A stretch of DNA of 64,000 nt, taken from NCBI GenBank assembly GCA_029582155.1, contig CM055907.1, positions 14,126,974-14,190,973 on the forward strand, given 5' to 3'. The translations under genes and the position numbers were made by a program. Below are positions 1-15,100 of this stretch, piece after piece. This DNA comes from Panopea generosa (taxonomy: Eukaryota; Mollusca; Bivalvia; Adapedonta; Hiatellidae). The stretch's first letter is position 1, and each line of letters opens with the position of its first letter. The notes beneath the pieces are model-generated. The model searched no databases. It had not been told where the DNA came from and saw only the letters and a list, made by a program, of their open reading frames with translations.

Positions 1-806
1 AAATCAAATGAATGGGATTGGGACTAGAACGTCCATACATACATCAAGGTTCGATTTCATTTATAACACGTAAATCAAATGTATGGGATTGGGATTAGAA
101 CGTCCATGCATACATCAAGGTTCGATTTCATTTATAACACGTAAATCAAATGTATGGGATTGAGACTAGAACGTCCATGCATACATCGAGGTTCGATTTT
201 GTTTATAGCACGTAAATTAAATGCATGGGATTGAGACTAGAACGTCCATACATACATCAAGGTTCGATTTCATTTGTAACACGTAAATCAAATGTATGGG
301 ATTGGGACTAGAACGTCCATGCATACATCAAGGTTCGATTTTATTTATAACACGTAAATTAAATGCATGGGATTGAGACTAGAACGTCCATGCATATATC
401 AATGTTCGATTTCATTTATAACACGTAAATCAAATGCATGGGATTGAGACTAAACGTCCATGCATACATCAAGGTTCGATTTTATTTATAACACGTAAAT
501 TAAATGTATGGGATTGAGACTAGAACGTCCATGCATATATCAAGGTTCGATTTCATTTATAACACGTAAATCAAATGTATGGGATCGGGACTAGAACTTC
601 CATACATACATCAAGGTTCGATTTCATTTATAACACGTAAATTAAATGCATGAGATTGAGACTAGAACGTCCATGCATACATCAAGGTTCGATTTCATTT
701 ATAACACGTAAATTAAATGCATGGGATTGAGACTAGAACGTCCATGCATATATCAAGGTTCGACTTCATTTATAACACGAAAATTAAATGCATGGGATTG
801 AGTCTA
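1..806. repeat. 71-bp tandem repeat array (about 11 copies)
   Basis: Units of 71 bp, each holding the core GGGATTGAGACTAGAACGTC and ending in TTTATAACACG, repeat head to tail from the left edge. Copies differ by scattered substitutions and the array decays near 800. It may extend left of the window. It sits just upstream of the first exon of the lectin-type gene. Confidence 0.95.
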
Positions 807-1080
807 CAACGGCAAACTGCATTTATATCAAGAGTCGAGAATCTGCGGTATTCTCAATAAGGACGATTATATACCTCTCCATATACAATACTAAATGCGG
901 AAAACGAAAGTTGACTCAATTCGATTCATTTGTTTAAAATTCATTGTTTACAATGGCAATTGTATAAACGGACTTTGGCACTTTAAGAGGTATTGTACAC
1001 CAGCTTTGTCATATTTCCTTCACTAGTGAAAAGTTACCGATTTCATTAACATTTAAATAATTGATACTACAAGACCGCCA
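807..1080 (+). promoter_or_regulatory. Putative promoter and 5' UTR of the lectin-type receptor gene
   Basis: This is non-repetitive sequence between the 71-bp array and the proposed start codon. No convincing TATA box or initiator can be fixed by eye. The start context is GACCGCCAATGG, a good Kozak match (purine at -3, G at +4), which supports the ATG at 1081. Confidence 0.35.
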
Positions 1081-1156
1081 ATGGATTATTTACGAGTATT
1101 AAATATTGCACGTTTTATTTGTGTGTATGTACTCCTATCATCGACGGTCGTTTCAG
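1081..1156 (+). CDS. Lectin-type receptor exon 1: signal peptide
   Basis: It encodes MDYLRVLNIARFICVYVLLS followed by STVVS: a short polar and basic start, then a hydrophobic core, typical of a secretory signal. The donor is G|GTACGTG, ending in phase 1, which matches the next exon. The intron that follows is about 9.9 kb. Confidence 0.75.
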
Positions 1157-4100
1157 GTACGTGACTACACTATAGTATATACTCAACGAAAAAAAATATA
1201 TATCGTGCTTTCGTTAGTTTAAACTGTGTGTTAAAATACAAATACAAATTGAAAAAAAATAATTAAAAAAGATATATTTAACGCCTCTAAAAAAGCAAAT
1301 ATGGATATTGTATAAACTTAAGATATGACATGAATGATAAATCAAAACAAAACTTCTTACCTTGTTTTTTTTTTCAATTTAAGGCTATCAATTTCATCAC
1401 TTTAACACACAAATTAAACAAATTCATTGCAATCGGCACGTGTAAACCGATAAAGATATATGAAATAGCAAATCTAGGATAAAAATATATATTTAATTGT
1501 CAAAAACTTACGTTTTTAAAATCATTGATTATGTATAAATGCATCCCTGATCACTGTCCAAGGTTGTTAATTTAAGAAAAGTTTATGTTTTAAACGAAGT
1601 TTTAAAAGGAAACGTAACCTGTGGGGTGGGGCCTATTTCATTAAGACTTACATTTCCATTCTCACAACTGAGAATTTGGAAGATACAATTACATCGGAAG
1701 AGTAAATCGTTCCATGAAAGGTATATAGTCAAACTTTAGTTGAGTAAGAATACCGTTTTATATTATGTTATACCTGGAAAACGGATATCCGCAAGAGGTA
1801 TTTTGGTATGATTTAATGGCCCTCATTTTATCAAAAATCTCACCCGCCACCACTTCCACCCATTGTTTTTAAAGAAATAAATACAAATTTGATATGTTTT
1901 CTTTGATGATACATGAATATATGTTGTATTGTTTTGTTTATTTTTTAAAAAAAAAATGAGTGTAGGTGTTATTGGGCTATAGATTTAGATATATAGACTA
2001 GATTACTAACTCGACACTAGGCCACAGTCATACCAACTTATTGCAATCAACTATTTCACCGCTCAAATTTAGAGGTTTATCTACGAAGCTAAACTAGTTA
2101 ACACTACAAATGGTTATAGTTTCCAAAACTGAAAACAAAAGACGATTTCCTTTACCGTTCTCCGTAATAAGTCGAAATGCATGAAAAATATCCAAACATT
2201 TATCGTAAGTCGAAAAACCTTTGGAACAGTTAAAATGCCAATACAACCTCGATTGATCAATAACTCTCCAAATTTGCCGGTTTTACATGTTCAACTACAC
2301 TAGACTCCCTATGTCAAACAAATGTATAACGTTACTGTGTTTGTTTACATAGATCAGTAATAATGCACTGTTAGAATTTAGTTTACCTTAAAACGCTTAA
2401 CTTCTGTATCAATGACAGAGTCTTCCGGTATCGTAGTTAAACGTGTACTGTCACTCGTACTACAATCAGGAGACTGGGAAGATCGTGCATTCATATCTCC
2501 GCACATCAGTAAATTAACACAACTATCTTAATGAGGGTGAGCTTATAAATCAGTTATATAATTAACCAAACAGTCAATCAATACATCTACCATAGATTGC
2601 CGACTACTCTAATCTGGCACCACATAACACAGGCGAACAATAAAACACATTTGCCCCTGTCTCAGTTGAAAATGCATTGTCATTAACAAAACAAATAATT
2701 TGGACATTTTGTAAAATCAACTTATTCATTATTTATTTTTAAAGAAATATCTTGAATGCGTGACAGCTCAATCCGTAATGAAACATTTTCCGGTTTATCC
2801 TAAGTTTTAGATTCTTGACCATGTGGACCAATTGAACTGGATTTGTTCCGTAATAAAGTTATAGCTACGTTCTAATTGCAATAGCCTATTTGTCCTGGAA
2901 GTCGATGGAGCGACATGCGCGCGACCTTTGCCTAACAATGAATGAATGAATGGGGGTTTACGGCGTACCCACACATTGTACGTTATCCAACGCCAACAAA
3001 TGAAGTTTTCAGGTTCGATCTACACGTACTAAAACAACACATTAACATACAGGTTAAATAAATCATATCAACAAATTAACATAGATACTTGATACCTGCT
3101 AAACTGCAGAGTTTCATCAAATTCTATCGTTTTACTCAAAGTATCGCTTCTTCCGACATGAGCCACATTGATCCTGTTATTTCAATTATCATAACTTTTA
3201 TCGGTATTGTGCTAACGTATTTACTAGGCAATCATTATTCTTCGTCAATATGTTCAGAGGTTTAAATGCCTAATCAGAACAGCTATTCGTGAATCCGATC
3301 TGATGCGAATTTATAATTTATTTGAATCGGTATATCAACGGCAATATCAGTATTACGTTCGTACACCGAACATTAATTTACAGATATACCCGGAACTTTC
3401 ATGAGTGCCCGATGAAAGCTAATGGACACTATCACTAATACATTGACGTGGTTTACTATTATCAAAGGTAGAAAAATATTGAAACATATGTTTATCACAT
3501 AGCAAAGTAAAACGTCATCCATCAATATATGTGTTAATGCAAGATAAACATTTCCTGCTGATAAAGCAAAATTTTATCTTACCACCGCTTTATTTTGTAC
3601 TATATTACATAATATTATGCTGACTTACATCTGGTTTTTATTACCATATGAGTAATACGGATACACTCTTGCAGGTGATGTGTCAAATGGAATCCCCTGG
3701 AAATTAAAGTACATAGATATAAAAACATCAAACACAATAGATAGTTGAACAATACGAATAGAAAACGAAGAACACATATAACACCAACATGAGCAAATAT
3801 TTGTTTGTTCTTATTGTGGTATATATTTTGTTACGACGTCATTGATTAATTAAGCCCTAGCTAGGTCAGAAAACAAACTGAAAGCGTGCATCTCTACCAT
3901 TATCAAGTGACGTCACTTTACCCTCAATGCTAATTGAAAAACAGGATTATTTAGATGTTGTCCTACTTTCTCTGCCATTAAAATCGCTCCATGAAATATA
4001 GAACGTTCTATTTTGAACCAACTTCCGAAGCTGCAGACAACGCTACATTTTTTTTCTACGGTTGCAAATCCACGTGATCGAAGAAAAAAATGCCCGTTTC

Positions 4101-7100
4101 TAGTAACATTTTTGTAGTTTACTTTCTTAAAATTAACATTTCATGAAAAATCACAACACGATGACGAACACAGGGTCTGTTAAAAGACGAACATTCGGTA
4201 CTATTAACATCCACGGAAAAAATTCTTTTTGGCAAATTGTGTAACGGCTTATATTATTTTTTCTGTAAATGACACCAACCCACCTTTTCAACTGAGCAAA
4301 ATAAGACGTTGTACATTTCCATGGCAACTTAGTCAGTTTAGTTTAAACTTATTACTTTTTACTTCGATTGTGAAACAAGTTACGCTCGAAGTCTTCCTTG
4401 GCAGAACCAGTATTAAACATAGGCAAAAAACAGTGTCTTGCACATATAACAGTGACGGGGGATCGAACCCACGACCCTCTGATCGTAGATCTGATCCCCT
4501 ACCACTGGACCACGTGCTCCACTTAATAGTACCGATAGGTTCATTTCCATGCAGAGACGGCGTTCGTCTTTGTTATGTGAATTTCATGAAATTTTAAGAA
4601 AGTGATTAGCAAAATATTACCTGTAGCGGACACTTTTCTTTCGATTTTTACACCAGTCCATAGCATAAGATCACGTCGATTCGCTGTCGCATGCTACTAC
4701 ATAATGATCGCAATCCCTGACTTCACAATCAACCCCAGTGCTGACCATGCCCCCTTAATCGATTTAATCCAATGAAAACAAACAAACAGTGCTAACGCGC
4801 ACGCGCTCGTGTTTGTGTTTGTTTATCAATGTTTGTTTCTTTCATCGGCTTAATTCTATAAATAAAAAAATATGTAACAAGACCATGACTGGTACCCAGA
4901 AACGAGAACGTAAGCCGGTTAGCGTAGAAAATACCATATAACTTCTAACCTATACAAAATTATCAGTGTTTTATTTCCTCATTTTCTATTCGTGTTGTTC
5001 AACTTTCTATTGTGTTTGATGTTTTTTTTATATGTATGTCCATTGTTTTACATTCTTGTCGTTAAGTTGTATATTGTGTTTGTTGATTTAATTTCCATGT
5101 TCTCAATATTTATTCCTATTGTTTAATTAAATTTGTGTTCGTTAATTTCATATAGAACAGAACAGATCATAACTTTATTCAGACTTGTAGATAGTACATC
5201 ATCATAGTATACAAACAAATTTACAATGTTAAGTCACGTTAAGTAACTTAACTTACAACTCACATAATAAATATGAAATGTTTATTATGATAATCCCTTA
5301 AAAGTATATCATTCAGTATTTTTTTTTTCCTTTCGTTTAAGGTAGGATGAACCAATAAATATGTAGCGTTATTGCTTAAAATATTAATTCTGTCTTTAAG
5401 ATAAATTCAAGTAGATTCATTTGTAGTTATCATCAATTCAATGAACTTAAACATAGAAGGTATATGGAAAAAGCACGTTTTATATAGCATTTTCTAAGAT
5501 CATTAAAACGTGGATATATACATATAAAGTCTATGTCATTACAACATACAGTATCGTTCACCTACCCGCTTGTATCCTCAGAAAATGTTAACTTATTTCA
5601 TTCTCGAAATAAAAACTCTCAAACTACTTGATAATGAATCAAGATAGGGTTCATTTTTAAGATGTTTGTAATTTTTAAGCACGATGCTTCTTTCTATTGA
5701 GATCTGTAAATTTTGTTTGAAACAATCAATTACTCGTTGATAAAAAAATGTATGGAAATGTTTTTGGATCTACATGATAATTATCCTCAACTACATATGT
5801 ATATCCATAATCACTTAACACTTTTTTAACATTTGATTTCCAGTTGGTTTAACCTTTATTGCAATGTTGTGAAACTTGATCATACACTTTTTTATTAAGA
5901 TATTATCAGATTTTATTACTTTGCACCAATATTCTATGATTCTTAAATAACGTATGATATATAAAGGAAATACTCCAAGTTCATTAGAACCAGTATTTGA
6001 TATAACATTTAAAATTCGTTTACAGAATTTCAAATGTATACCTTCTATTTCTTGAGATCGACTAAATCCCCATATTTCTACCGCAAAACCCTAATTAGAT
6101 CCCGGAAATGCATCAAGTAATTGACATTTTGTTTTAGGTTTTAAATTAAATTCATTGCACTTTGACAATAAATTGTTCAAGCTTTTAATGACTTCCCCAT
6201 TAAATGCTCCTGGTTTCATGCAAATTTACCCGTGAAATTAATAATTCCTTAATAGTTCAGATCATTCACCGATTCCAAGTTATAACCATTATAATTCCAC
6301 TCTTCGTTCTATAATAATCCTCCCCTTTTCCTGATCACCATAGTTTTTGTTTCGTCGGCAATTACCTCCAAACCCAGTTTCGAACAATTATCAAATAAAA
6401 TATCTAACTTCGCCAGTAAATCTTGGTGATTTACCTAAAATAACCATATCATCAGCAAATAATAATATAAGTGCAATATCATCTATTTCTATACCCGAAT
6501 TATTATCATATTGTAAAAAAAGCTCTTAGTCTTCTATAAAAAGGGGAAATACTATGGGGGAATTTACCTTCCTTTGCCTCAAGTACACTGCGTAGGCAAA
6601 GTTATCAGTATAACAATTGCAACACATTACACATGATTTGACATTTTCATACATGTCGCGTATTATGCGTAAAAGCTTTTCTTGGATGCCGGATTTGTAA
6701 AGTTTAAACCATAACGCATTTCTATATATAATATCAAAACATTTCTTTAGATCTAAATTCGATACGTATAAGTGTTTATTTTCATTCAAATATTTTGTTA
6801 CAATTGGATGTAAAACATACAATGCATCTACGGTTGAAGTTTTTCATATTTATGTTCTTAGTTTAACAATAAGAATGTTAAACGAATAACACAAATATAT
6901 AATTAAACCCCTTATATGTACAATTTAACGACACAAATGTTAAGTTTCAATAAGAAAAAGAGTTATACAGTTTATCAACGTCTAGCCTGCCATATATGTT
7001 TCTTTATTAGCCAATTTCCTTTAAGCAACTGTTAATCCAATCATGGCTTCAACGAGAAAAATGAATAAATGCAGATATCTTAAACATGTTCACACGAATG

Positions 7101-8131
7101 GTAAAATATTGGGACATGATTTCCAAAAATTAATCTTGATACGCAAATTGAAAATTTGAAGAGTGAGATTATATCTAACGCTGGATCTGCATCCGCCCAA
7201 ATTATCTGATATCCTTTCCAATAAAATTGAATCCCACTTACTTTAAACAATGTTATTCACGATATACATGGTAGTCTTGCATTCAATATACACCTTAAAG
7301 TAAAAGTTCAAAGGAAGATATACCAGCGTTTATGTATCTATTTTCTAGTAATAATGAGATGCTATTATAATGCGTAGATGGTGACATGTTTTTGAAGTAT
7401 TTCGTTATTAATTACATTGTATAAACAAGTTATTATTTAACTCTCCAACTCAAGCTATATATATCTATATGTATGTATGTATATAGTTAAAAGTTTTAGT
7501 TTTTAATATTTTACAGTAGGTTTTTCAGTCTGTCTGCAGTATTTTATATAAAGAAAACTGTTTATTCTTGTGTTGTTGTTTTCTTTTATTTTTGTCCTCT
7601 GATGAAGACGTAAATCTGAAAGCTAGCTAAGGATATCTCGTTATATGTTTTAGCACTGTAAAATGGTAATTCTCTCTACTGTAAATATATATGTATATGA
7701 ATAGGATTCAGTTAAGGATTCAGGAATACTCACATGCTATATAAAGGACAGATTTTATAAGCCCGTTAGATCATAGTGATACAGTGAATTCATATATATT
7801 TAATTTCGTAAAGGGAGGTAATAAAATTCACAACAACGGAATTTACGATTTTTGGGATCTTTTCAGATGCTCATTCACAATGCATGATATATATATGGAG
7901 ATAATTATTTATGAATAACCAAGACAAAAAAGGTACAGACCAGGCTACGGCGAGTGGGCATAGCTACAATGCAAACCATAGACACAATATCAAGGCCTCT
8001 GTCAAACCAAATAAATTCAGTGTCGACCATCTTTTCAGATCCCAAAAATCGTAAATTCCGTTGTTGTGAATTTAATTACCTCCCTTTACGAAATTAGATA
8101 TATATGAATTCACTGTATCATTCACAATGTA

Positions 8132-8196
<65 letters not shown>

Positions 8197-11100
8197 AGTA
8201 TAGTTGGCCAATATTTATAAAGTAAGGTATATATTTTTCCGTTGTTCCTCTGTCCGTCCGTACATACGTATGTACGTCAGACTTTCAGGAAGACATCAAC
8301 TATACTATTATATGAGTGTTGACATCTTATGTTCCATCAAAATGGTAGTTCTAACAGTGTATGTTCTAGATCTTAATAAACTATTCTTATTTTTGTTATA
8401 AAAATCATACAAAAGAAAGTTTATGTAAATTTTTAATAATAAAGTTATCAAAATATAAAACAATATATTCTGTAACCAAAATCACGAAGAATGGCTACAT
8501 ATGTACCTCAAAGATCAAGGTTACGTACATGACTCATTGGTGTTTTATATTACCATACACTGCGTTGTTGGTCGTGTCTAGCTTGTAACTTCCAAATGCA
8601 TGGAACAATTTTCAAATAAATTCATACCACAGCATGACTACGTGTGGTATGCAACGCCTAAGTAGCTACCCCAAGGGTCAATGTCGCGGGTCGGTTGTAT
8701 CTCACTTTCCCAACCTTTTAATTTAGCACCTATGCAAACAATCTCATGTTCCCAACTTTTCAATTCACACCTTCAAGTTACCTGTGTTTTTCTACACTGC
8801 TCATAAAAATTGAAAATAAAAGCGTAAACAAATTATGCATAAGGCAAACAATAATTTATTACGATAAATAATAAGCATTATGACTGATATTTGTTGATAA
8901 AAAAGTGGTTGTTTTTATATAAATGATTAGTGGATTGAAAATTAAGCAATTTATGATTGGATAATTAAAGGACTAATTTGGGTGATTAGGTTAAAGATGA
9001 CTAAATAATCCTATATCTAATGTGACAAACTGAATGACCAGAACTCACTTAAATAAGATTATAATTGATAATTACTGAAACAAAGTTAAAGTTGTACACT
9101 GCAATACAAACAAATGGCTAAGTATCATTTTAGTGCCTATACACTAGGGTCATGTTTAATATTTTATTATCATTCATGTCAATATGGCAAATGTGCAAGT
9201 CATAATAACGTTCATAGAAAACAGTCGTGGTGGACAGACTCTCATTCATAGTGAATTCATGTTCAGTCTCAAAACAAGGACACGTGACACTAGTTGCTGG
9301 AACTGCATCATAACCATCAGCAAGACCAAACTAGTATATCCTTCGCAGAAATGATGAGTAACGTCAGAAAATGAGTGAGATACTGTGGAACAAATTTCAG
9401 AAATCTACGATGAGATGATATCTTCCCTTCGTACTCCAGAATGGGACGAAAAACAGAAAAAGGATGGAAACATCATCAGGAGAATGCTTTCCCCTAGTCA
9501 ACGATGGTAATTCATCGAACTTTTAAAGAAAGAGCAATCTGTCAATGAAATTAGACTTTTGCAACATGCCAGTGGAGCTTACAGAGCAAATGATCAGCCA
9601 TTTCGTCAGATACTGCTTTTCAACTTATGAAGTTGGGACATTGAAATGTGTATGTATATTGAATAAAATAGCAAAAACAAACATTTAAGATCAGATCAGT
9701 TGTGTTTTAAATACATTGCATTATTTAATAAAATTGTTGTAAATACATAGCATTATTCAATAAAATTGTTGTAAATACATTGTATTATTCTATAAAATTG
9801 TTAGAATTATCAAAATATATATTGATTAACATAGCATTGCATTATTTAGTTACCCTATGTGTTCTTGTTATTGTTTATTGATTATTAAAATAAGGAGAAA
9901 GTGTAACTATTTTTTCACAAAAGTATAGCAATTATCACCACTTAAATCTATTGTTATATCCGAACAATACATTTTCACCACCACAACTACTTTTTCTATC
10001 TTAAACAATAGAGGTTGGGAAAGTGAGAACATACCCGCGGGTCAAGGTCGCGTACAGAATTTACGCATGCGGCAGCTGAGTATTTCTATTATAGTATGAC
10101 AATGAATTATGCCTATGGAGTGATGTCTATGAAGTAATGTCTAGCCAAATTACCTGTACGCAATTCCTGTGGCTTGTTTTGGACAGTTTCTTCTGCATGT
10201 AAACTATCACGACAGTCGGTTTAGGTTAGAATCTACTTTATTGAGTGTTGTCAAGCGGTAGGGAAATTTGTATCCATGGCAACACTTAATTCACTTGTGT
10301 ATTGTTCAATTATAAAATTGTAAAGGAGAAAGGAGAATTATTTTAGATGCTTGATAAAAATCGGTGCATTATCAAATCGTTAGATTTATATCTATAAAGA
10401 ACATATTGAAACACACATCTCAGACACGTTGGTTACAATTATCTTTAATCCTAATAGTCGTAGCAATAATTTGGCAAGGGATAATATAAAAAAAAACATT
10501 GAAAATATTGTTGGTAATATTGTATGACTAAGTATATATTTTCATTCGGACCACCTCGCCGATTATTCTAATCTAATACCGAAGGATGACGGAATTGGTC
10601 GAGTATGTACGATTGTATATTGATTTTTTATCCGATGTTCATGTTAACAACGTAACAAAGTAGCATTTCTGAGACCAGAGAGACAAGTTTGGAAGTATAT
10701 TTTCTGTGATACGAATATTTTAAATGAGATAGAGTGATATACACCATTTGTAAGTTCATAGGTCAGATGTAGAGAAAGTAAAAGGACACATACATACACA
10801 GAGAAATAGATTTAATAGTGAGGTTCAAGTATTAAAAACGGTATATTTCCAGAACAGCTTTTAGTTTTATTTGCACTTTTGTTCATATATGATTGTTTTT
10901 GTCATGTAAATAAAAAAAGTAAAACATGATCTTTATTTGCCTTTACCCCTGTTCGTTTTGTTAAACAGTATATATTATGTTGTTTTGTTTTATTTGAAAT
11001 TTTGCCTGTATTTAAACTTTTAAAAAATACATTTTAAGGCCGACCAGACTACTTTGTTAACATAACCAAAGCGACATGGGATACTGCCAAATATAGCTGT

Positions 11101-12117
11101 ACGCTGGCAACTCCTGACTTTAACGTCTCAACAGAGCGTCTCTTAGTTGATATTGAAGTGCCGGGACTAGATCTGACCGTACGAGACAAATTTTGGCTGG
11201 GGTACATCTTGACTTACAGTATATTTCAGTATATAGGTATGTGGAAGCTGCCGGTCCCGTATTCACATCTGAATCTAAGCATGCCACCAAACAAACTAAA
11301 ATTTAAAAACTGCTTCATTCAAACAATTGTGTATTATAGTATTTATATATAAAGTGTTCTAAAGACAAAGCCTGTATATAACATAGCATATTATTACAGT
11401 TCAGTTTGTTTGGAGCTTTTTCGGCAGAAACGGTAATGTCAACTTAGAAAGGAACGTTGAGCTGAGTTCATATATGAGATGTTTAAGATTGTCTATCCAA
11501 TTGAGAAAAAAATCGGTGTTCGATTTTTTTTATTTACATCTACTTTATAAAATTATGTTTTTATAAATAAATCAAATGATTTTTATTTCAGGTATTTTAA
11601 CCAAAATAAACACCTGAATTATGTTATATAGTTATGGATTTTGATTTGTTTGCACTCTTTATGTATGTTTTACTGTCGTTTATACACTAATATTATTTAT
11701 TTTTACTATTTGTATATCCCCGTGCGTTTAGGTTGTACAAAGTCAAATAATATCAACAGCATTGCCGAAGAACACTACATCCCAGAGTTCAATACGAAAC
11801 GATGTTTCTGGACATGTGGACACACAAGATATATTGGGCTAGGAAAGACCAAGGTAACGTTGAGATGAATGTTTCTTATGACGTATCACTATGTTAGTAG
11901 CATAAAGTGTCGGATGATATGATTGAAGGCGACACAAGACCTACCTACCTACCTACCTACCTATTGAACTACCTACTTACCTACTTAAATACCCACTTAC
12001 CTACCTACCTAACTACCTACCTACCAACCTCCCTACCCATACCCACCTACATACCTACCTACCTACATAACTACTTACTAAACTACCACTTACCATCCCA
12101 CTTACCTATCTACCTAA

Positions 12118-12148
<31 letters not shown>

Positions 12149-15100
12149 CCGTACCGAACTGCCCATTTACCTACCCAACTGCCAACCTACTTACCCACCT
12201 GCCCACTTATCTACCCACCTACCTACACATCTAACAACCTATCCACCTACCTACCCACATACACACCTACTTACACACCTACCCACATACCCACCCACGT
12301 ACCCACCCAACCACCCACCAACCTACCCACCTAACAACCCACCCACGTACCTACCCATTAACCTACACACCCACAAACCTACCCACGCAAAGTCTACCCA
12401 CTAAAAGCCTACCAAACTACCTAACTACAAACCGAACTACCGATCAACCGAACTACCTATCTACCTAACCACGTACGTACCTACGAACTTACGTACCTTC
12501 TTACCGAAAAACTTACCATCCTACCTACCTACCCATCCACCCAACTACCTCTCTCCCTACCTATCATCTAACCACCTACCCACTAACCAACTTACCCATC
12601 TATATACCTACCCACTTACCCGCCTACCCACATACGTAACTACGTACATTCCTACCTACATACCTACCAACCTACCTACCGAATTACCGAACTACCGAAT
12701 TACTTACTTACCGAATTACCTACCTACGTACTTCCCTACCGAACTACCTATCGAATTACATACTGAATTACCACCTACCTACCTACCAACCAACCATCCT
12801 CCCTCCCATCCTCTCTACATACCTACCCTACCTACCAAAATATTTACCTACCTACCTACCTACCTACCTACCTACCTACCTACCTACCTACCTACCTTCC
12901 TACCTAACTGCCTGCCTGCCTACCTCCCTTCCTCCCTACCTACCTACCTACCTACCTACCTACCTACCTACCTACCTACCTACCTACCTACCTACCTACC
13001 TACCTACCTACTTACCTACCTACCACCTATCTATACAACTGCCAACCTACCTACCCGCTTGCCCACCTATCTTCCCAACTACCCATTTACCCATTTACCA
13101 ACCTACCCACCTACCAACCTACCCACCTACCCACCTACCTACCTACCCTCCTACCTACCCACATACCAACCCACGTACCAATCGAACCACCATCCCACTT
13201 ACCCACCTAACTAACCCCCACCTACACACCCACCAACCTACCCACCCACTCACCAACCAACCTACCTACCTACCCACAGACGTACCTACCTACTTACCTA
13301 CCTACATACTGAACTACCTAACCACCTACCGAACTAGCTACCTACCTACCTATCTACCTTCCAACCTACCTACATACCTAACTACCTAACTACCACTTAC
13401 CACCCAACTTACATACCTACCTACCTACCTACTTACCTACCTACCAACCGGACTACCTTACGAACTATCGAACTTACCTACCTACCTACCTATCTTCCTA
13501 CCTACCGAACTACTTACCTACCGAACTACGGAACTATCTAACTACCTACCGAACTACCGAACTATTATCTACCGAATTACCTAAATACTGTCTTATTCCT
13601 CCCGAACTATGTACTGAACTACCGAACTACCTTCCGAACTACCAGCAATTGCATCACTCTAAAACACAAATTTAACAAATCAATTGCCGACAAGAATGAA
13701 AGGAGATCTTGGTTAGAAACATATTTTATATTCAATTACATTTTGAATGGCGTAGAAAAAATATATTTGATGAATGAACAGAAACACAAATCGATTCAAT
13801 AATAATGATTGTAACTTTTGTAACGAAATTGAGTATTTGATTTTTTCTTTTCCATTTCAATCTGTGATTATATATTATCGGAATATGTTGTGATTAAATT
13901 AAGTTGCGAATTAAATTATATAACTTGTTCAATGGTAAAATTAAAATCAAAATTATTTTAATTTTCAAAGGGAAAAGAAGTGTGTTATTGTGTAAACAGT
14001 CTACTAAATATAACAGAAGCCCGGGAAACAGAATGTAAACAACCATGCAGTCGTAGACATTTACTATGCGGAGGTGACAATTTTGTGTCATTATATGAGA
14101 CAGGTAATCCCAAATGTGTATTACTGTTTATTGCGTAATATATCTTTGATATCTTTTATACGTTTGGTCACGCGGATAATGTTATATCACCGCTTTTTTA
14201 TAGACTTGCTAATTCAGTTACGTATATGTACACATGTACATATGTACCTGTATAACTGCCAGTATAACTGCCACTCACGAGTGTTGAAAGAAATAAGGGG
14301 TCTCGCTTCTAAAATCAAGCTCGCGACTTTTGAACTTTTAATGCAACAATTAATAATACCGTCTTCCGTGACCTAGTGGTTAAGGCGCGCCCTCTCCACC
14401 ACCACCACCCCCTCCACTCCACCTCGGAAGCGGGAAGTCGTAGGTTCAAACTTGGGTTTTTCTACCTGTTGCGGCCGGTAGCTCATAAAGCACCTAATTA
14501 AAATAAGAGGTACCGTTTGTCTAACAGTCTGGAAAGACTGGCTTTCGGGAAGAAACCGTGTACAATATTGTGGTTAAAACGTTTTATATGATTTATCTAT
14601 AGTGTCCTTTTCCATTCCTAAACACACATTTTTGAGGAAATACAAATCAGCTTGGCATTCGTTGAAAAATCGATTTATTAGTGAAAATCAGTAGCATTTT
14701 TTTTAATTCTGTTGAATAATATTGGAAATATCTGAAACATTATTTTGCTGTGCCAACTCAAAATTATGGTTCATGAAAATTTTGCATTTGTTTTGCACAG
14801 AAACTACATTTAAAACTACAATATACTGGGAATTACTGTTTTATCAATATTTTGGCGAATTAGCTATTCCGTTCAGTATATTAAATAATGGGGAATACTT
14901 GGTCTTCCCTAAGTTTCGTGTCATGCTTCATTTCGTTATTTTTCTAGTTCCAGGTTTATCTTTCGATAACGTTAGTCCCGGTAAAGGTTTATACATTAGC
15001 AATTGTATTGTCTATGATACATCAACTGATGTCTTCAGATGGTCTGAATGCAACAACTATGATCAGGAGAGTTTTAGTTCGTTGTGCCAAACGGATAACG

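Noticed and set aside
11907-12404. 165-codon frame rich in Tyr-Leu-Pro-Thr
   Set aside because: It is a by-product of the CCTA tetranucleotide array, which has no stop codons in this frame.
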